Assembly (NCBI GenBank): GCA_012184525.1
Contig: WOFQ01000012.1
Location: 248,001-312,000, forward strand
Reading direction: 5' to 3'
Source of the DNA: Xenoacremonium recifei
Lineage: Eukaryota; Ascomycota; Sordariomycetes; Hypocreales; Nectriaceae
DNA: 64,000 nucleotides
The translations under genes were made by a program, and so were the position numbers. Below, one piece after another: positions 46,853 to 57,157 of the stretch. Under the pieces are notes generated by a model that saw only the letters and a list, made by a program, of their open reading frames with translations, had not been told where the DNA came from and did no database searches. The stretch's first letter is position 1. Each line of letters opens with the position of its first letter.

Positions 46853-47943
46853 GGGGAAGTGCGGAGGGGATCTAGAGGTGGAGGATTCGATACCTGGTCC
46901 AAAAAGGGGGGGATGAGACTGGAACTCCGGGTTGGTCTGTACTTCAATTATATGAGAAATGACAAAACGGATTCGGACATGGTTGGCTCTCGTTATTGGT
47001 TCTGGAAGTAGCAGCGTGGGATGGATGCATCGCTGGATGGACGGACGTGGTTGTGATGATGCAAGGCTGAAGAGGGGCCGAACAGAGATAATTGGGAGCG
47101 GCTAATCTGGATGAAGAAACGGCAAAGGTCGGAAGCAGCCCGAGCGCTTATCAGGAACGCGAGAGGTATCAGCGAGATAGGGACGAATGCTACGGATAAC
47201 CAGTATGGAAAGTTCGTGACTTGCGCATCGTTGTTCTTGGGAACTGAAGTGTCTCTCATCGATAAGATAATGCAATGCACGCGACGAGGCTGGCTGGGTG
47301 CTGCAAGAGGCGGCGTCGAGGTGGCGGCGTTCGCTCAGCCTGGCTTTGTTGCTTTTGCGAAACCGCTAACCGTCGCATCCGTCCGTCGCGATCCGTTCGT
47401 AACCGGGACCTGCGGGTGTTGGGCTGGGTGGTGGAACTCCGGACCGTTTCCAGCTGACTGTGCGTCATGCCGCTAGCGTCCAGGCATGAGACGGAGGTCG
47501 AGCAGGGTTCACCAGCATGACGCCGCGTCCGTTTCAAGGGAATAGCTGGATGACGACACCCTGAGAGCCTGCCTCTCTGCCTCTTATCGCGCTCGCCCAG
47601 GCACGTGCGGGTCTTTGTCTTATCGTCATGGACGCCTTCCCCACGCCTCCACGGAATCCATCGCCAGTCACAAGGCCGCCTTTGCTGCGATAAACATGCC
47701 CGTTCCGGGCGGAGGGCGTGCGCATGATGCCCTTTGTCGCTTGTGTCTCGTCTGTCTGCCTTGATAAGCCCGGTTCGCAGCATCATCCCCGCGAGACTGC
47801 CCCCGGCTAGGCCGCGTTGGGCAACGCTGACCTGCGCCACTGGCCGTGACTCAACCAAAGCGCAACATGCAAGCAGATGACTCCCTCGGCCGCGCCTGAG
47901 GGAAGGCGGCTAGGCATAGTCGAGATACTTGTACTGTATCTAA

Positions 47944-47949
47944 TATAAG
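47944..47949 (+). promoter_or_regulatory. TATA-like element before the unknown protein gene
   Basis: TATAAG in the context CTAATATAAGCCCGCCC lies about 215 bases upstream of the ATG at 48162. It is the best core-promoter candidate for that gene. Confidence 0.4.
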
Positions 47950-48028
47950 CCCGCCCGGGTCTGTTGGATTCGGGAAGCCTCGTCACGCTTCGACATTCTT
48001 CCGTGCTCGAGTAGCGCTGTGCTGCCGC

Positions 48029-48058
48029 TTACACCATCTTACACCATCTTACACCATC
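48029..48058 (+). repeat. 10-bp tandem repeat, three copies
   Basis: TTACACCATC is repeated three times without interruption, in the probable 5' untranslated region of the following gene, about 85 bases downstream of the TATA-like element. Confidence 0.92.
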
Positions 48059-48161
48059 TGTGCCTGATATTGCGCCCTTTGTCTGCTAACATACGCCCTC
48101 CCCGAAACATCAACAACACAACACCCACGCGTTCCCCTATATCTTAGAGTCGCAAACCATC

Positions 48162-49217
48162 ATGGACGTCGCGTTGCTTCCATCGTCGGTTGGCGAGTTG
48201 CCCCTGTCGGCCCTCGAAAACAAACATCTCTCGCGCTGCCGCTCCAGCATCAAGCCCAAGACCTACCGCCGCAGCCGCAACCACATCATCCGCGACACGG
48301 CCAAGCGCCAGGCCCAGCAGTACAGCCTCGCCCAGAACACCGACGAGGTGTGCCAGAAGCTGGGCCTGTACTGCAAGACTGGCGGGAGCCTCGAGTACAT
48401 CCGGTATACCTACCGTGCCGACGCAGCCCCTGCCTCGCATCCCGGAGCCCTGCGTCCGCATATCGAGCAGGACCTCCGCAACGAGCTCGACTTCCACAGC
48501 CTCCCGCAATCGACGCCCAAGCGTGCCCCCGTGCCTTGGACATGCGAACTCGCCGAGGGCCGCGAGCTGGCACGCAGTTCCCTGACGCTGCCCAGCGACC
48601 GCAACCGTCGGCCAACGCTCGAGCGCGAGGACGCCTTCCGCGATGCCGCCACAGCCAAGATTCGCAGTGTTCCGCAGCCTCCGGCGCGCAGTGAGGACGC
48701 CCAAGTGGCCGAACTGTACCGCCTGGGCCTGCTATACGACAACGACAACGAGCGCGGCGCTGGCTTTGACTTGAACAGCATCGACCGCGGCGACGCCCCT
48801 GTGTACTCCATCCGCCCGGCGAAGCGCGCCCGGAAGACAAAGCAGGCCCGCGCGCTGCACACGCCGCTGCACCTGGACCTCTCCTTCACGGACCTGGGCG
48901 GCGACGACGCCATCGCGCAGTTCCTCACCACCACGGCCGTCGAGCCCTCGGGCTCCGGCCAAGACGCCCATGCGCGCGAGTTCGCGCCGCTGCGGGTGAT
49001 CTACGAGGTGGACAGCCCGACGCCGAGCTTCGACGTGGACACGTCGCAGCCGCCGGAGCTGATCACCGACGACAACGACATGCTTTCCGACTACGACTGC
49101 TTCTCCGACTGCGACCTGGACGACGTGTCGCAGCGGGAGGTGCACGACGATATTGACGTTGACAGTGCGGCCACCCCGGGGACGGACGCGTGGATCGTGT
49201 TGGGCGACGACTCGTAG
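48162..49217 (+). CDS. Uncharacterised acidic-tailed fungal protein
   Basis: A single exon of 351 aa that I do not recognise. The N-terminal 70 residues are basic and polar (KHLSRCRSSIKPKTYRRSRN). A middle part is rich in Arg and Pro with a possible nuclear-localisation cluster, RPAKRARKTKQAR (about 223-235). The C-terminal third is strongly acidic (DNDMLSDYDCFSDCDLDD and VHDDIDVDS). No signal peptide or membrane helix is visible. The ATG follows a clear leader with a TATA-like element and a decamer repeat, and codon use is strongly GC-ending, supporting real coding. The charge segregation suggests a nuclear or scaffolding protein, but this is only inference. Confidence 0.72.
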   Translation: MDVALLPSSVGELPLSALENKHLSRCRSSIKPKTYRRSRNHIIRDTAKRQAQQYSLAQNTDEVCQKLGLYCKTGGSLEYIRYTYRADAAPASHPGALRPHIEQDLRNELDFHSLPQSTPKRAPVPWTCELAEGRELARSSLTLPSDRNRRPTLEREDAFRDAATAKIRSVPQPPARSEDAQVAELYRLGLLYDNDNERGAGFDLNSIDRGDAPVYSIRPAKRARKTKQARALHTPLHLDLSFTDLGGDDAIAQFLTTTAVEPSGSGQDAHAREFAPLRVIYEVDSPTPSFDVDTSQPPELITDDNDMLSDYDCFSDCDLDDVSQREVHDDIDVDSAATPGTDAWIVLGDDS

Positions 49218-49948
49218 CAGGTCCGCCTCGAGGGTCTGCGGACGCTCGAGTGATAAATACCGGTGGGAGAGCCTCACCGGCGGACTGGTCCTCAGAAACC
49301 CAGCCTTTCCTTCGCGTGCGTGATGGGGTGGGTGGCGGGGGCGGGCTTCAGGCTGCTGGTGCTCGCGGGAGATCTGCTTGAGCATCGCGGGATGAGGGCT
49401 CGCCTCGTGCTGTATACTGCTGTGTTAAGTGTACTGACAGGTCCCGGACGGACTTGTTGCATTGTCGTGTATTAAGCTAGCGTTGTACATTTTTCTCTTC
49501 TTGTTTGGACTATTACTTTAGATACGCTGCATCCAGCGTCCATTATCATTCAACCTATTTGTCATGACACAGATCTGAACTTACCATGGACATGCCTTTT
49601 TCCCTCTCTGTATACTAGGCCCTTGTAGATTCTTGAACCCATTTCCTGGACCAATCGCCAGGAATGAGTAATACTCGATTCCAGACCAAGGCCAGTTCAC
49701 GTCACTTGCCCTGACGATCGGTCTGACTCGCCCGCTTCCGTCAGCAAAAGTCTCCGAGAGCCCCACTCCGGGTCCGGCGCCGTGCCAGTATGTCTCCGAC
49801 GGGAAAGCTCCGGACCCTGACTTGAAATTCGCCGGGATGGATATAAGAACCGGATAGTCAGACCGTCGGGACGCCGTAAAGGTATCTGCAGGACATTTTA
49901 TTCTACCGAACCAAACGATTATTGCACTAGCAAAATCAGCATCCAAAT
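49218..49948. other. Intergenic, no supported gene
   Basis: 3' flank of the unknown gene and promoter of the flavoprotein gene. A minus-strand open frame at 49581-49946 has no recognised domain and no conserved neighbours. Confidence 0.5.
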
Positions 49949-50952
49949 ATGAGCAAAGTCTACGACGCCCTTGTCATCGGCGGCGGTCCGGCCGGCCTCG
50001 GCATGGCCACGACCCTCGCGCGCCAACTCTACACAACGCTCGTTCTTGACTCGAACGTCTACCGCAACGCGCGCGCCACGAACATGCACAACGTGCCGGG
50101 TTTTGACCACGTACCGCCCGCCGAGTTCCGGGCCAAGGCGCGCGGGGACCTGGAGCGGCGGTACCCGTCCATAGAATTTGCGGCGGCGACGATCCGGAAT
50201 GTGCGCAAGCTGGACAGCGGCGTGTTTGAGGCAGAGGCAGAGGATGGCGTTGTGTATCAAGGCCGGACGCTAGGGCTGGGCACAGGTGTGAAGGATGTGA
50301 TGGAAGACCAGCCGGAGGGGTATGAAGAGTGCTGGGGACGGGGGGTGTAAGTCTGCTCTCCGAGTCTCGTTGACGATGTTGACTAACTGATGTGTGAAGG
50401 TTTCACTGCCTTTATTGCCACGGCTTCGAGGAGCGTGGCGCCGACACCGTAGGCGTCCTAGCCGGCGGGCTATTCACCTCCCCCGAAGCCCTCACACACG
50501 TCACCCCCATGGCCAAACGCCTCGCCAACTCCGTAACAGTCTACACCAACGGCGACGCCTCCCTCGCAAGCACCATCCGCTCCAACCTGCACAGCACAAA
50601 AATCCACTTCAACACGCAGCGCATCACACATCTCAAGCTCCTCGACGGCGGGCCCCTCGTGCGCCTGACATTTGAAGACGGCAGCTCGCGCGTCGAGGCC
50701 TTCCTGGTGAACCACCCGAGCGTGACGCCGGCGGCGCCGTTTGCGCAGCAGTTGGGGCTGGAGACGCTGCCGAGCGGCGAGGTGAAGGTGCAGGGCCCGT
50801 TTAATGAGACGAGCGTGAAGGGGTGCTTTGCGGCGGGGGATGGGGCGACGATGTTTAAGAGTGTGTTGTCGGCGATGAATATGGGGGTGTTTGCGGGGGC
50901 GGGGATGGGGACGTATGTGTCGAGGCTGTTGGATGAGGCGGATGAGTTGTAA
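49949..50952 (+). CDS. Thioredoxin-reductase-like FAD flavoprotein (GliT-like dithiol oxidoreductase family)
   Basis: Exons 49949..50346 and 50400..50952 (intron GTAAGT...GAAG with a CTAAC branch) give 316 aa. The FAD-binding loop is VIGGGPAGLGMA at about 9-20. The redox pair C136-LY-C139 in FHCLYCHGFEERG is created directly at the splice junction. The C-terminal FAD motif is CFAAGDGATMFKSVLSAMNMG. The second, NADPH-binding Rossmann motif is weak (VGVLAGGLFTSPE), as in dithiol oxidases that use oxygen rather than NADPH. Known relatives include GliT/HlmI-type disulfide-forming enzymes in epipolythiodioxopiperazine pathways, but no NRPS or glutathione-transferase partner lies nearby, so the substrate is unknown. 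A Zn2Cys6 factor follows on the same strand. Confidence 0.85.
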
Positions 50953-51749
50953 TGTGTAGAATGGGCATATAGACATGAGATTATAAGACACTCTGAGTTA
51001 CTGGATCAACCCCGTATCGAGTCTGGTGCGTTTTCTGTACATGAGCCATGAGTGTCATATCATGAATAATCTCAGCAGAAATCTCCAAAATTCCCCCGCT
51101 CTCATCATTGAGAGATATCGGGGAGAACCTGCGGGGCCCCGGAGAATGGAGGTGGACAGAGCTGACTAGGAACTCCTAGTCTGGGCGTCTCAGCAGAGAG
51201 CGAGAGCGTCCCCGGACCAAGCTCGGTGAGGTGGATTGCTCGGGAACATTGCCCTCGTTCGTTCCGTCTTGTCGTATATTCCGAGCTGTCTGAATCCAAC
51301 AATCCCGAGCCCGGAATTAGTTGCGTTATGGACTACATATCTCCCTACACACCGAGAGAAGGAGCACCTCAAACCTCAAATTTTGACATCATATGACTCG
51401 TTTAAATACCCAAAGAGATCGCCTACTCGCGTAATTTCCTCTTCCCGTAATATACCAACCGCGTATTGCCCTCCCGACCCTGTTGGCCAGTTATCCGGAT
51501 TTCGGACCGCTGTGGGGCCGAACATCCTGTCCGCCCGCCACCTCTAGCATCCCAGATCTGGTAATCAAAAGAGAACATGCCCTCCATTTGTAGAGACTCT
51601 GGTTTGCTATTGGACAATTAATAGCTTTCTCCGGTTTCTAATCCGCGGAGTCCGGGGTTTGTGCCTTGTTCAAGTAGACCCCCGTGCCCTCCTGCTCGGG
51701 CGCCCGCTCCCTCTCCTCTGACACACCGAAGCCTGCGCAATTCGCGGTA
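50953..51749. other. Intergenic, no supported gene
   Basis: 3' flank of the flavoprotein gene and promoter of the next transcription factor. The frame of the latter is open from 51684, but starts with GTG. No RNA gene or repeat recognised. Confidence 0.5.
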
Positions 51750-54262
51750 ATGGATACCGAGACTATTTTTTCACAGCCTGATCACTCAATGGATACTGAG
51801 GCTCAGAATTCAATTACTTCGATGATGCCTGAAGCAGACTCGAATACCAAGGCTTCGAGCCCAATTCCTCCACCTTCATCAGCTACTGCCAATCGTCGGC
51901 GTGGGAACCGTCGCGCCGCTCGAGCCTGTCTGGCTTGCAGAGCTCGAAAAGTACGATGTGATGTTGAGCAGAGGAGTCCCTGTGGAAATTGTACCTGGGA
52001 TGGAGTTGAGTGTGTCGTGGCCCAGCGTCGCCGACCAAAGTACGTCGCCCTGAACATCCAACCTTCAGTCCCTTCATCACTCTCCACCGAAGGTTATAGA
52101 CCGCTAACAAATATGATAGGACTGGCGGAAGCCCAGTCGTTGAGAAGACAACTTGGATGCAGACTATGGATCTGAGCCCCTCTGCACAGCAGAGCGACCC
52201 TAAGCCAAGAGCACTCAATGCGACGACTTCACATGCCCCCTCTACACTATCGGAGGATCCGGCATTGCAGAGTGTGAATACGGATATGCGAGACGATACG
52301 GTTATGCGGGATATGGGTAAGTACTTGTCTCTGTATAGAAACATAGAGCTTCCTTTCTCTTGACACTTAGTTCTAGATCAGTTGAAACCCCTCCTATTTG
52401 CCTGCAACAACTTGGAAGCCCTTCCCGGTTCAGTTACATCGTCGACATCCAATACAGAGACCCCACCGACACAAAACACCTCTTCAGAAAGATCTCCAGA
52501 CCGAGAAGTCCCATTCTTCAAACGACTCCCGCCCTTCATTACACCATTGGCGCCGCATATACCTCTTGACGACGTCGCATACCTTTACGCAAAAGGAGCT
52601 CTGGCTTTGCCGAGTGCAGAGTTGCAAAAAGCTCTACTCGAATCCTTCTTCGAATACGTCTACCCTTATATGCCCATCCTCGATATCGAAGATTTCCTCC
52701 AAGCCATTGAAGGTCGCGATGGCAAGGATGGAGAAGTCAGCCTGCTTCTACATCAGGCTATACTGTTCGCAGGCTCAGCATATGTTGACATGAATTACTT
52801 AGCGGATGCTGGGTTCAAGAGTCGCAGAGCCGCCCGTGAGACGTTCTTTCAAAGAGCTCGGGTAAGCCCAGCAACACCATCTGTGGAATATTAGACTGAT
52901 ACCTTAATCCAGTTGCTGTATGACTTCAATTGCGAACCTGATCGCTTCGTTCTCGTACAGGCGCTCGCGATGATGACACTGTGGTTCGATACCTCAATTG
53001 GCAGCACCTGGCACTGGATCGACGTAACCATTTCTCAAGCCTTCGCAGCAGGTCTTCACATGGATCCCGCAGGCAGTGTACTCCCGTTTTCAGACCGAGT
53101 CCAACGACTTCGAAAACGAGTCTGGTGGTCGTGTTTCATGCGAGATCGATTGCTTTCCCTTGCAATGAGACGGCCTCCGCGAATCAAGGATGATTCATTT
53201 ACTGTGCCTCTTCTAGAAGAAGACGACTTTATGATGGTTGAAGAAGATCTGCACGGCATTGGTTCCCGGCCTGCGTGTTCCTACGTTTGGGACAAGAAGA
53301 AGCGCAATGAACTGGCGGAGCTGTGCATCTCCATGGCAGACCTGTGTCGATGCCTGAAGTGCCCCTTGCGTTCTTACCTCTCCATGTTCGAAGAACAGGA
53401 CGCAAACCATGAGCGAATCGCTGAGGTTCTGGAGCTAATACAACCTAAAGACGTAGACGGCTTCGCATCCTGCGCCCAGGAACTCCTCGTCTGGTACAAC
53501 GGCCTCCCCAGCTGTTGTCGCTACACTCCCCTTTCAACAAGCGACACATCATCACCTGAAACCGCAGGCGTCGCCATTCATCGCACAGTTCTACACATGG
53601 TTTACTATACCGCCGTCGCTAATCTCTATCGCTCCCGTTTTGTCGCGCTACTTCACAACCCTGGAGCCTCTGTCCTCGAGCAGGATATGTCGACTGTCTG
53701 CATGCTCAACGCAGCCACGCAGATCTCGCATATGGCCGACGAGCTGCACCATATGGGCTACGCACGCTTCCTACCTACGGCCGGCATTACCATCGTGACA
53801 TCGGCAGCCATCATTCACCTGCTTGAGATGAAGGGCCAGATCCAGGGCGACAGGGATACGGCGTGCGAAGGCTTTGCGCGGTGCATGCGCGTGATCGAGG
53901 CGCTGCAGGACATATATGTGGCGGCCGACCTGGCTCAAGTGGCGATGAAGAGGGCCTTTGAAGAAGTGGCGGACGTCAGGACACCGAGTATTGTGAGTTG
54001 CTCGGATGCGGAGTCCTGGCCAAGCCCGTCGAGGCTTGATGAGACGTTGTTAGCGACGGGAACCCCATCGAGAGGCCTGGGTCTGGATGAGCTAGGAGCG
54101 GATAGTCTCCATGTCGGCAAATCGAATCCTAGTCTAAGAGCGATGAGTCCGCAGATAGCGTACGAGGATATGGTGCCCGAATCCTGGTTGGATGTGCCCA
54201 TGGATGGATTCGACATGCTAGCCGAGTTTCTGAGGCCAGGGGAGACATCTGCTCGAGATTAG
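51750..54262 (+). CDS. Zn2Cys6 fungal transcription factor (CTF1/FarB-like cluster)
   Basis: Exons 51750..52039, 52120..52316, 52377..52861 and 52913..54262 sum to 774 codons (773 aa). The zinc cluster ACLACRARKVRCD...CGNCTWDGVECVV has cysteines 60, 63, 70, 78, 81 and 88, a spacing shared with cutinase/fatty-acid regulators such as CTF1 and FarA/FarB. The regulatory domain follows with LLESFFEYVYPYMPILD, HQAILFAGSAYVDM, FAAGLHMDP and LRKRVWWSCFMRDRLLSLAMRRPPRIKD. The C-terminus carries acidic and Ser-rich stretches. The downstream gene on the same strand encodes a secreted alpha/beta hydrolase, a plausible but untested target. The resemblance to CTF1/FarB is by eye on the zinc cluster and needs phylogeny. 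Confidence 0.87.
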
Positions 54263-55684
54263 AGGACACAACTGGATGGGCTGGGAGAGATGTGATATCT
54301 TACAAGAGAGACTAGAGCGGTGGGAGGTGACAAGTGCCAACAGTTGTCTCATTGGAGTGGATCGAGACAGGTCGGTTAATACCGCTGACGCAGATCGTTT
54401 TAGCGCAGTTTTCGATAGACCTCTGTACTATGAACCTGAGAATACTATACGAAAGTGAATATCTGAATGACATAGAGCCTATTTATATCCTTGTGCATAT
54501 GCAGGAATTTTGTTTGTAAGACAACAAGCAGCTCATGCATGTCGCCTTTTCAGTGAACACTTGTCTGAGCCTTCACCGTTGTCAACAAATTGAGACATGA
54601 AGGTGAGATCTTAGGGCAGGTCCTATGATCTTGTGATCTGTCGCTTTGATGAGATGGTGGACTCTCCACAACTAGATCCGATATCCTTGCACCAGATCCT
54701 TCAACATCATCCCTTACAGACGCAGCCTTTTGAAGACCCGAGCGCGGAAACTACAGACCAAACATATATATCTGCTTTAAGCAAGGGGTCACCGCCATTC
54801 TAGCCCAGATGATCGACCTCCCCGCCTGACCAACCGCAACTAGTCCTCGCATCACCTGAAGCTCCCCCCAGCTCTCCAAGTACCCATCACCAACACAGCT
54901 CATCACAGCAGCAATCTTCTCTCTCCCCGCCGCCAAGACAGCAGATCTCCCAGACGCTCGCCCCAACAGGCGCACACTAGTGAGTCTTTTCGCGGAACTT
55001 GCCTGAGCCGCGGGAAGATCTCAATTAGCAGCGGGCCGCTAGGGCGGTGCACCTTTCTTTTTCCCCCAAGGGTCCCTGCGCGGGCGCCCGGCTCTTGGCG
55101 AGATGTGCCGAGTGAGATGGGCTTTTTGCTTATGCCGGTGAAGCCAAATTGCGCAAGCGTTGCTGGTTCTGGGGTTGGTCTGGTGATGAAGATGCTGGGC
55201 TTGCAGGAGTCCGGCCGAGAGTAGGGCGAAACAGGGGTCAGGGAGACATCATCACAGCGCCTAGGCCGGAGTTAACAACGATTCGTACGAAAGTTTGCAG
55301 AAAAAGTCCCAATGAGCTTCCCGTTGAAATCCACAAGGTGCTTGATTCCACATTCAGATATCTGTTGGTTCCCTGGATACCCTGGCTTCAGCTTCGTAGT
55401 CCAATCCTGTTTCCCGGGCCTCTACATCCGTGCCCAAAACTCCCGCCTGGAACCAACCGAGACCTCCGGGGCAGGGATGTATTCCAATTTGCGGGAGTTT
55501 GAGGTGATTCACTGCGGGAACTATGGAGGATGCGAGACACTGAGGGCTTTGTATAAGAACGAGGGTTCGTCCGGGGCCGCAGTTGTGGCTGAATATTTTC
55601 TTTTCCGCTCGTCATCTCTCGCAGTGAAGACCCGTTCACTCGTCCACTCCTTCTGCTTTAATTCTTAGGTATAATTCATTAATC
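54263..55684. other. Intergenic, no supported gene
   Basis: A 1.4-kb spacer. Open frames (for example 55149-55502 plus) lack recognisable domains. It contains the promoter of the secreted hydrolase gene. Confidence 0.5.
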
Positions 55685-56924
55685 ATGCTTCTATCCTCTG
55701 TATTCTTCGTCCTAATCGCTGCCGTCTCGGCGCGAAAATGCAAGGACATCATGGTCCCGGTGTCTCTGAAGGCGAAGAACGTTGTCTTTGATCTCGAGGC
55801 ACCTTTGACACGGATAGAGGTGACGAACTTGTTCCTCAACCTCGCCCAACAAGGACACAATTATCCTGAAGCTATACAAAAAGGCGTAAGTCATAACATC
55901 ATTGAAAAAATTCACGTTGTCGACACAAGCATCCATTGACACTCTTTAGTTTGCTGAGATCGAAGGCGACTATGAACTTGCTGCAACCTACTGCGAGCCG
56001 GACTCGGGCCCAGGCAGCGAACTACAAATCATGACCCATGGTGTCGGCTTTGACCGCAGCTACTGGGACTTCCCTTACAACCACTACAACTACAGCTATG
56101 TCGAGCGCGCCGTAGAAGAGCACGGATACTCGACTTTCACCTGGGACCGTCTTGGCATCGGCCACTCCTCTAAGGGTGACCCAATTCAGGAGATCCAAGT
56201 CTTCCTCGAGATTGCAGCTCTACAAGAACTTACCACCCGTCTCCGTGAGGGCACCCTCGAGGGCGTTGACTGCACATTCGACAAGGTTTACCACCTTGGA
56301 CACTCGTTCGGCTCAGTCATGACCTACGCCCTTGCGAACATGTGGCCGCACCTCTCCGACGCCATCGTCTTGACCGGCTTCTCTCAAGCCTTCGACTATA
56401 TCCCGCTGTTCATGGTGGGCAACAACTTCGTTCCTGTCAAGGATGTGTGTACTCTGGCTGCAGAATATCCCGAGGGCTATGTTGCGCCGAGGTCGATGGT
56501 GGGCTTTCAGATCGCCTTCTTCGGCGAAGGCGACTTTGACCCAGAAATGCTGGAGCTTGCAACCACGACAGGTCAGCCTGCTGCTCCTGCAGAGCTTTTG
56601 ACGGTCGGCATGCCTGCTCTAGAGACCAGTGCATACCGAGGTCGAGTACTAATCATTACTGGCGGTATGTGAATAGACCGACAAAAGTGCCGAACATTCA
56701 CTAATAGTATGACAGAGCGCGACGTTCCTTTCTGCGGCGGAGACTGTTACTCAACCGCAGGCGTCGATTCCAGCCTCACTTCTCTCCTTGACGTCTCGAA
56801 ACAATACTTCCCACATGCCTCGTGCTTCAATACCACAGTGGTGCCTGGCTCTGGCCATGGGTTGAACTATGGCTACTCTCATACCTTTACATTTGAAAAG
56901 ATCCTTGACTTCCTTGCCGAATAA
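55685..56924 (+). CDS. Secreted alpha/beta-hydrolase
   Basis: Exons 55685..55885, 55950..56664 and 56716..56924 sum to 375 codons (374 aa). An N-terminal signal peptide (MLLSSVFFVLIAAVSA) directs secretion. The fold is shown by the oxyanion-region HGVGFDRSYWD (about 97), the strand-turn WDRLGIGHS, the nucleophile elbow LGHSFGS with S186, ITGERD near 303-308 (acid position) and PGSGHG with H353. All members of the Ser-Asp-His triad therefore appear present. Six or more cysteines fit an extracellular enzyme. Relatives are annotated as AB-hydrolase-1 esterases or lipases; the substrate is not deducible. It lies between two Zn2Cys6 regulators, tandem with the left one and convergent with the right one. 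Confidence 0.87.
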
Positions 56925-57157
56925 GATTACACGATTCTTCGATTTTAAGTCTAGCGATGAGAGATGAGAAATTAGGGATGTGGCAGCTACTGGTCAGCAT
57001 ATCAGCATCAGCGGAGGTTTGCATTTGCATGAGCTTCTTGTACATACTTCACTACTACACAGGCTTGTCCTCTTGTTTAATTTGGTAGTATATTTACAAA
57101 AGTACGTCTCATAAAATGTCGTTGGGGTTTGTCGGATTTCGTATTGCTGTCCTGGTC

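Larger units (their letters stand above)
46853..48161. other. Intergenic, no supported gene
   Basis: Open frames on both strands (for example 47256-47858 minus) are Arg-rich shadows of GC-rich DNA with no domain. The right end is the promoter of the next gene, with a TATA-like element and a decamer repeat. Confidence 0.45.

Noticed and set aside
47256..47858. 200-aa minus-strand open frame
   Set aside because: Arg/Gln-rich translation typical of chance frames in GC-rich DNA; no domain and weak start.
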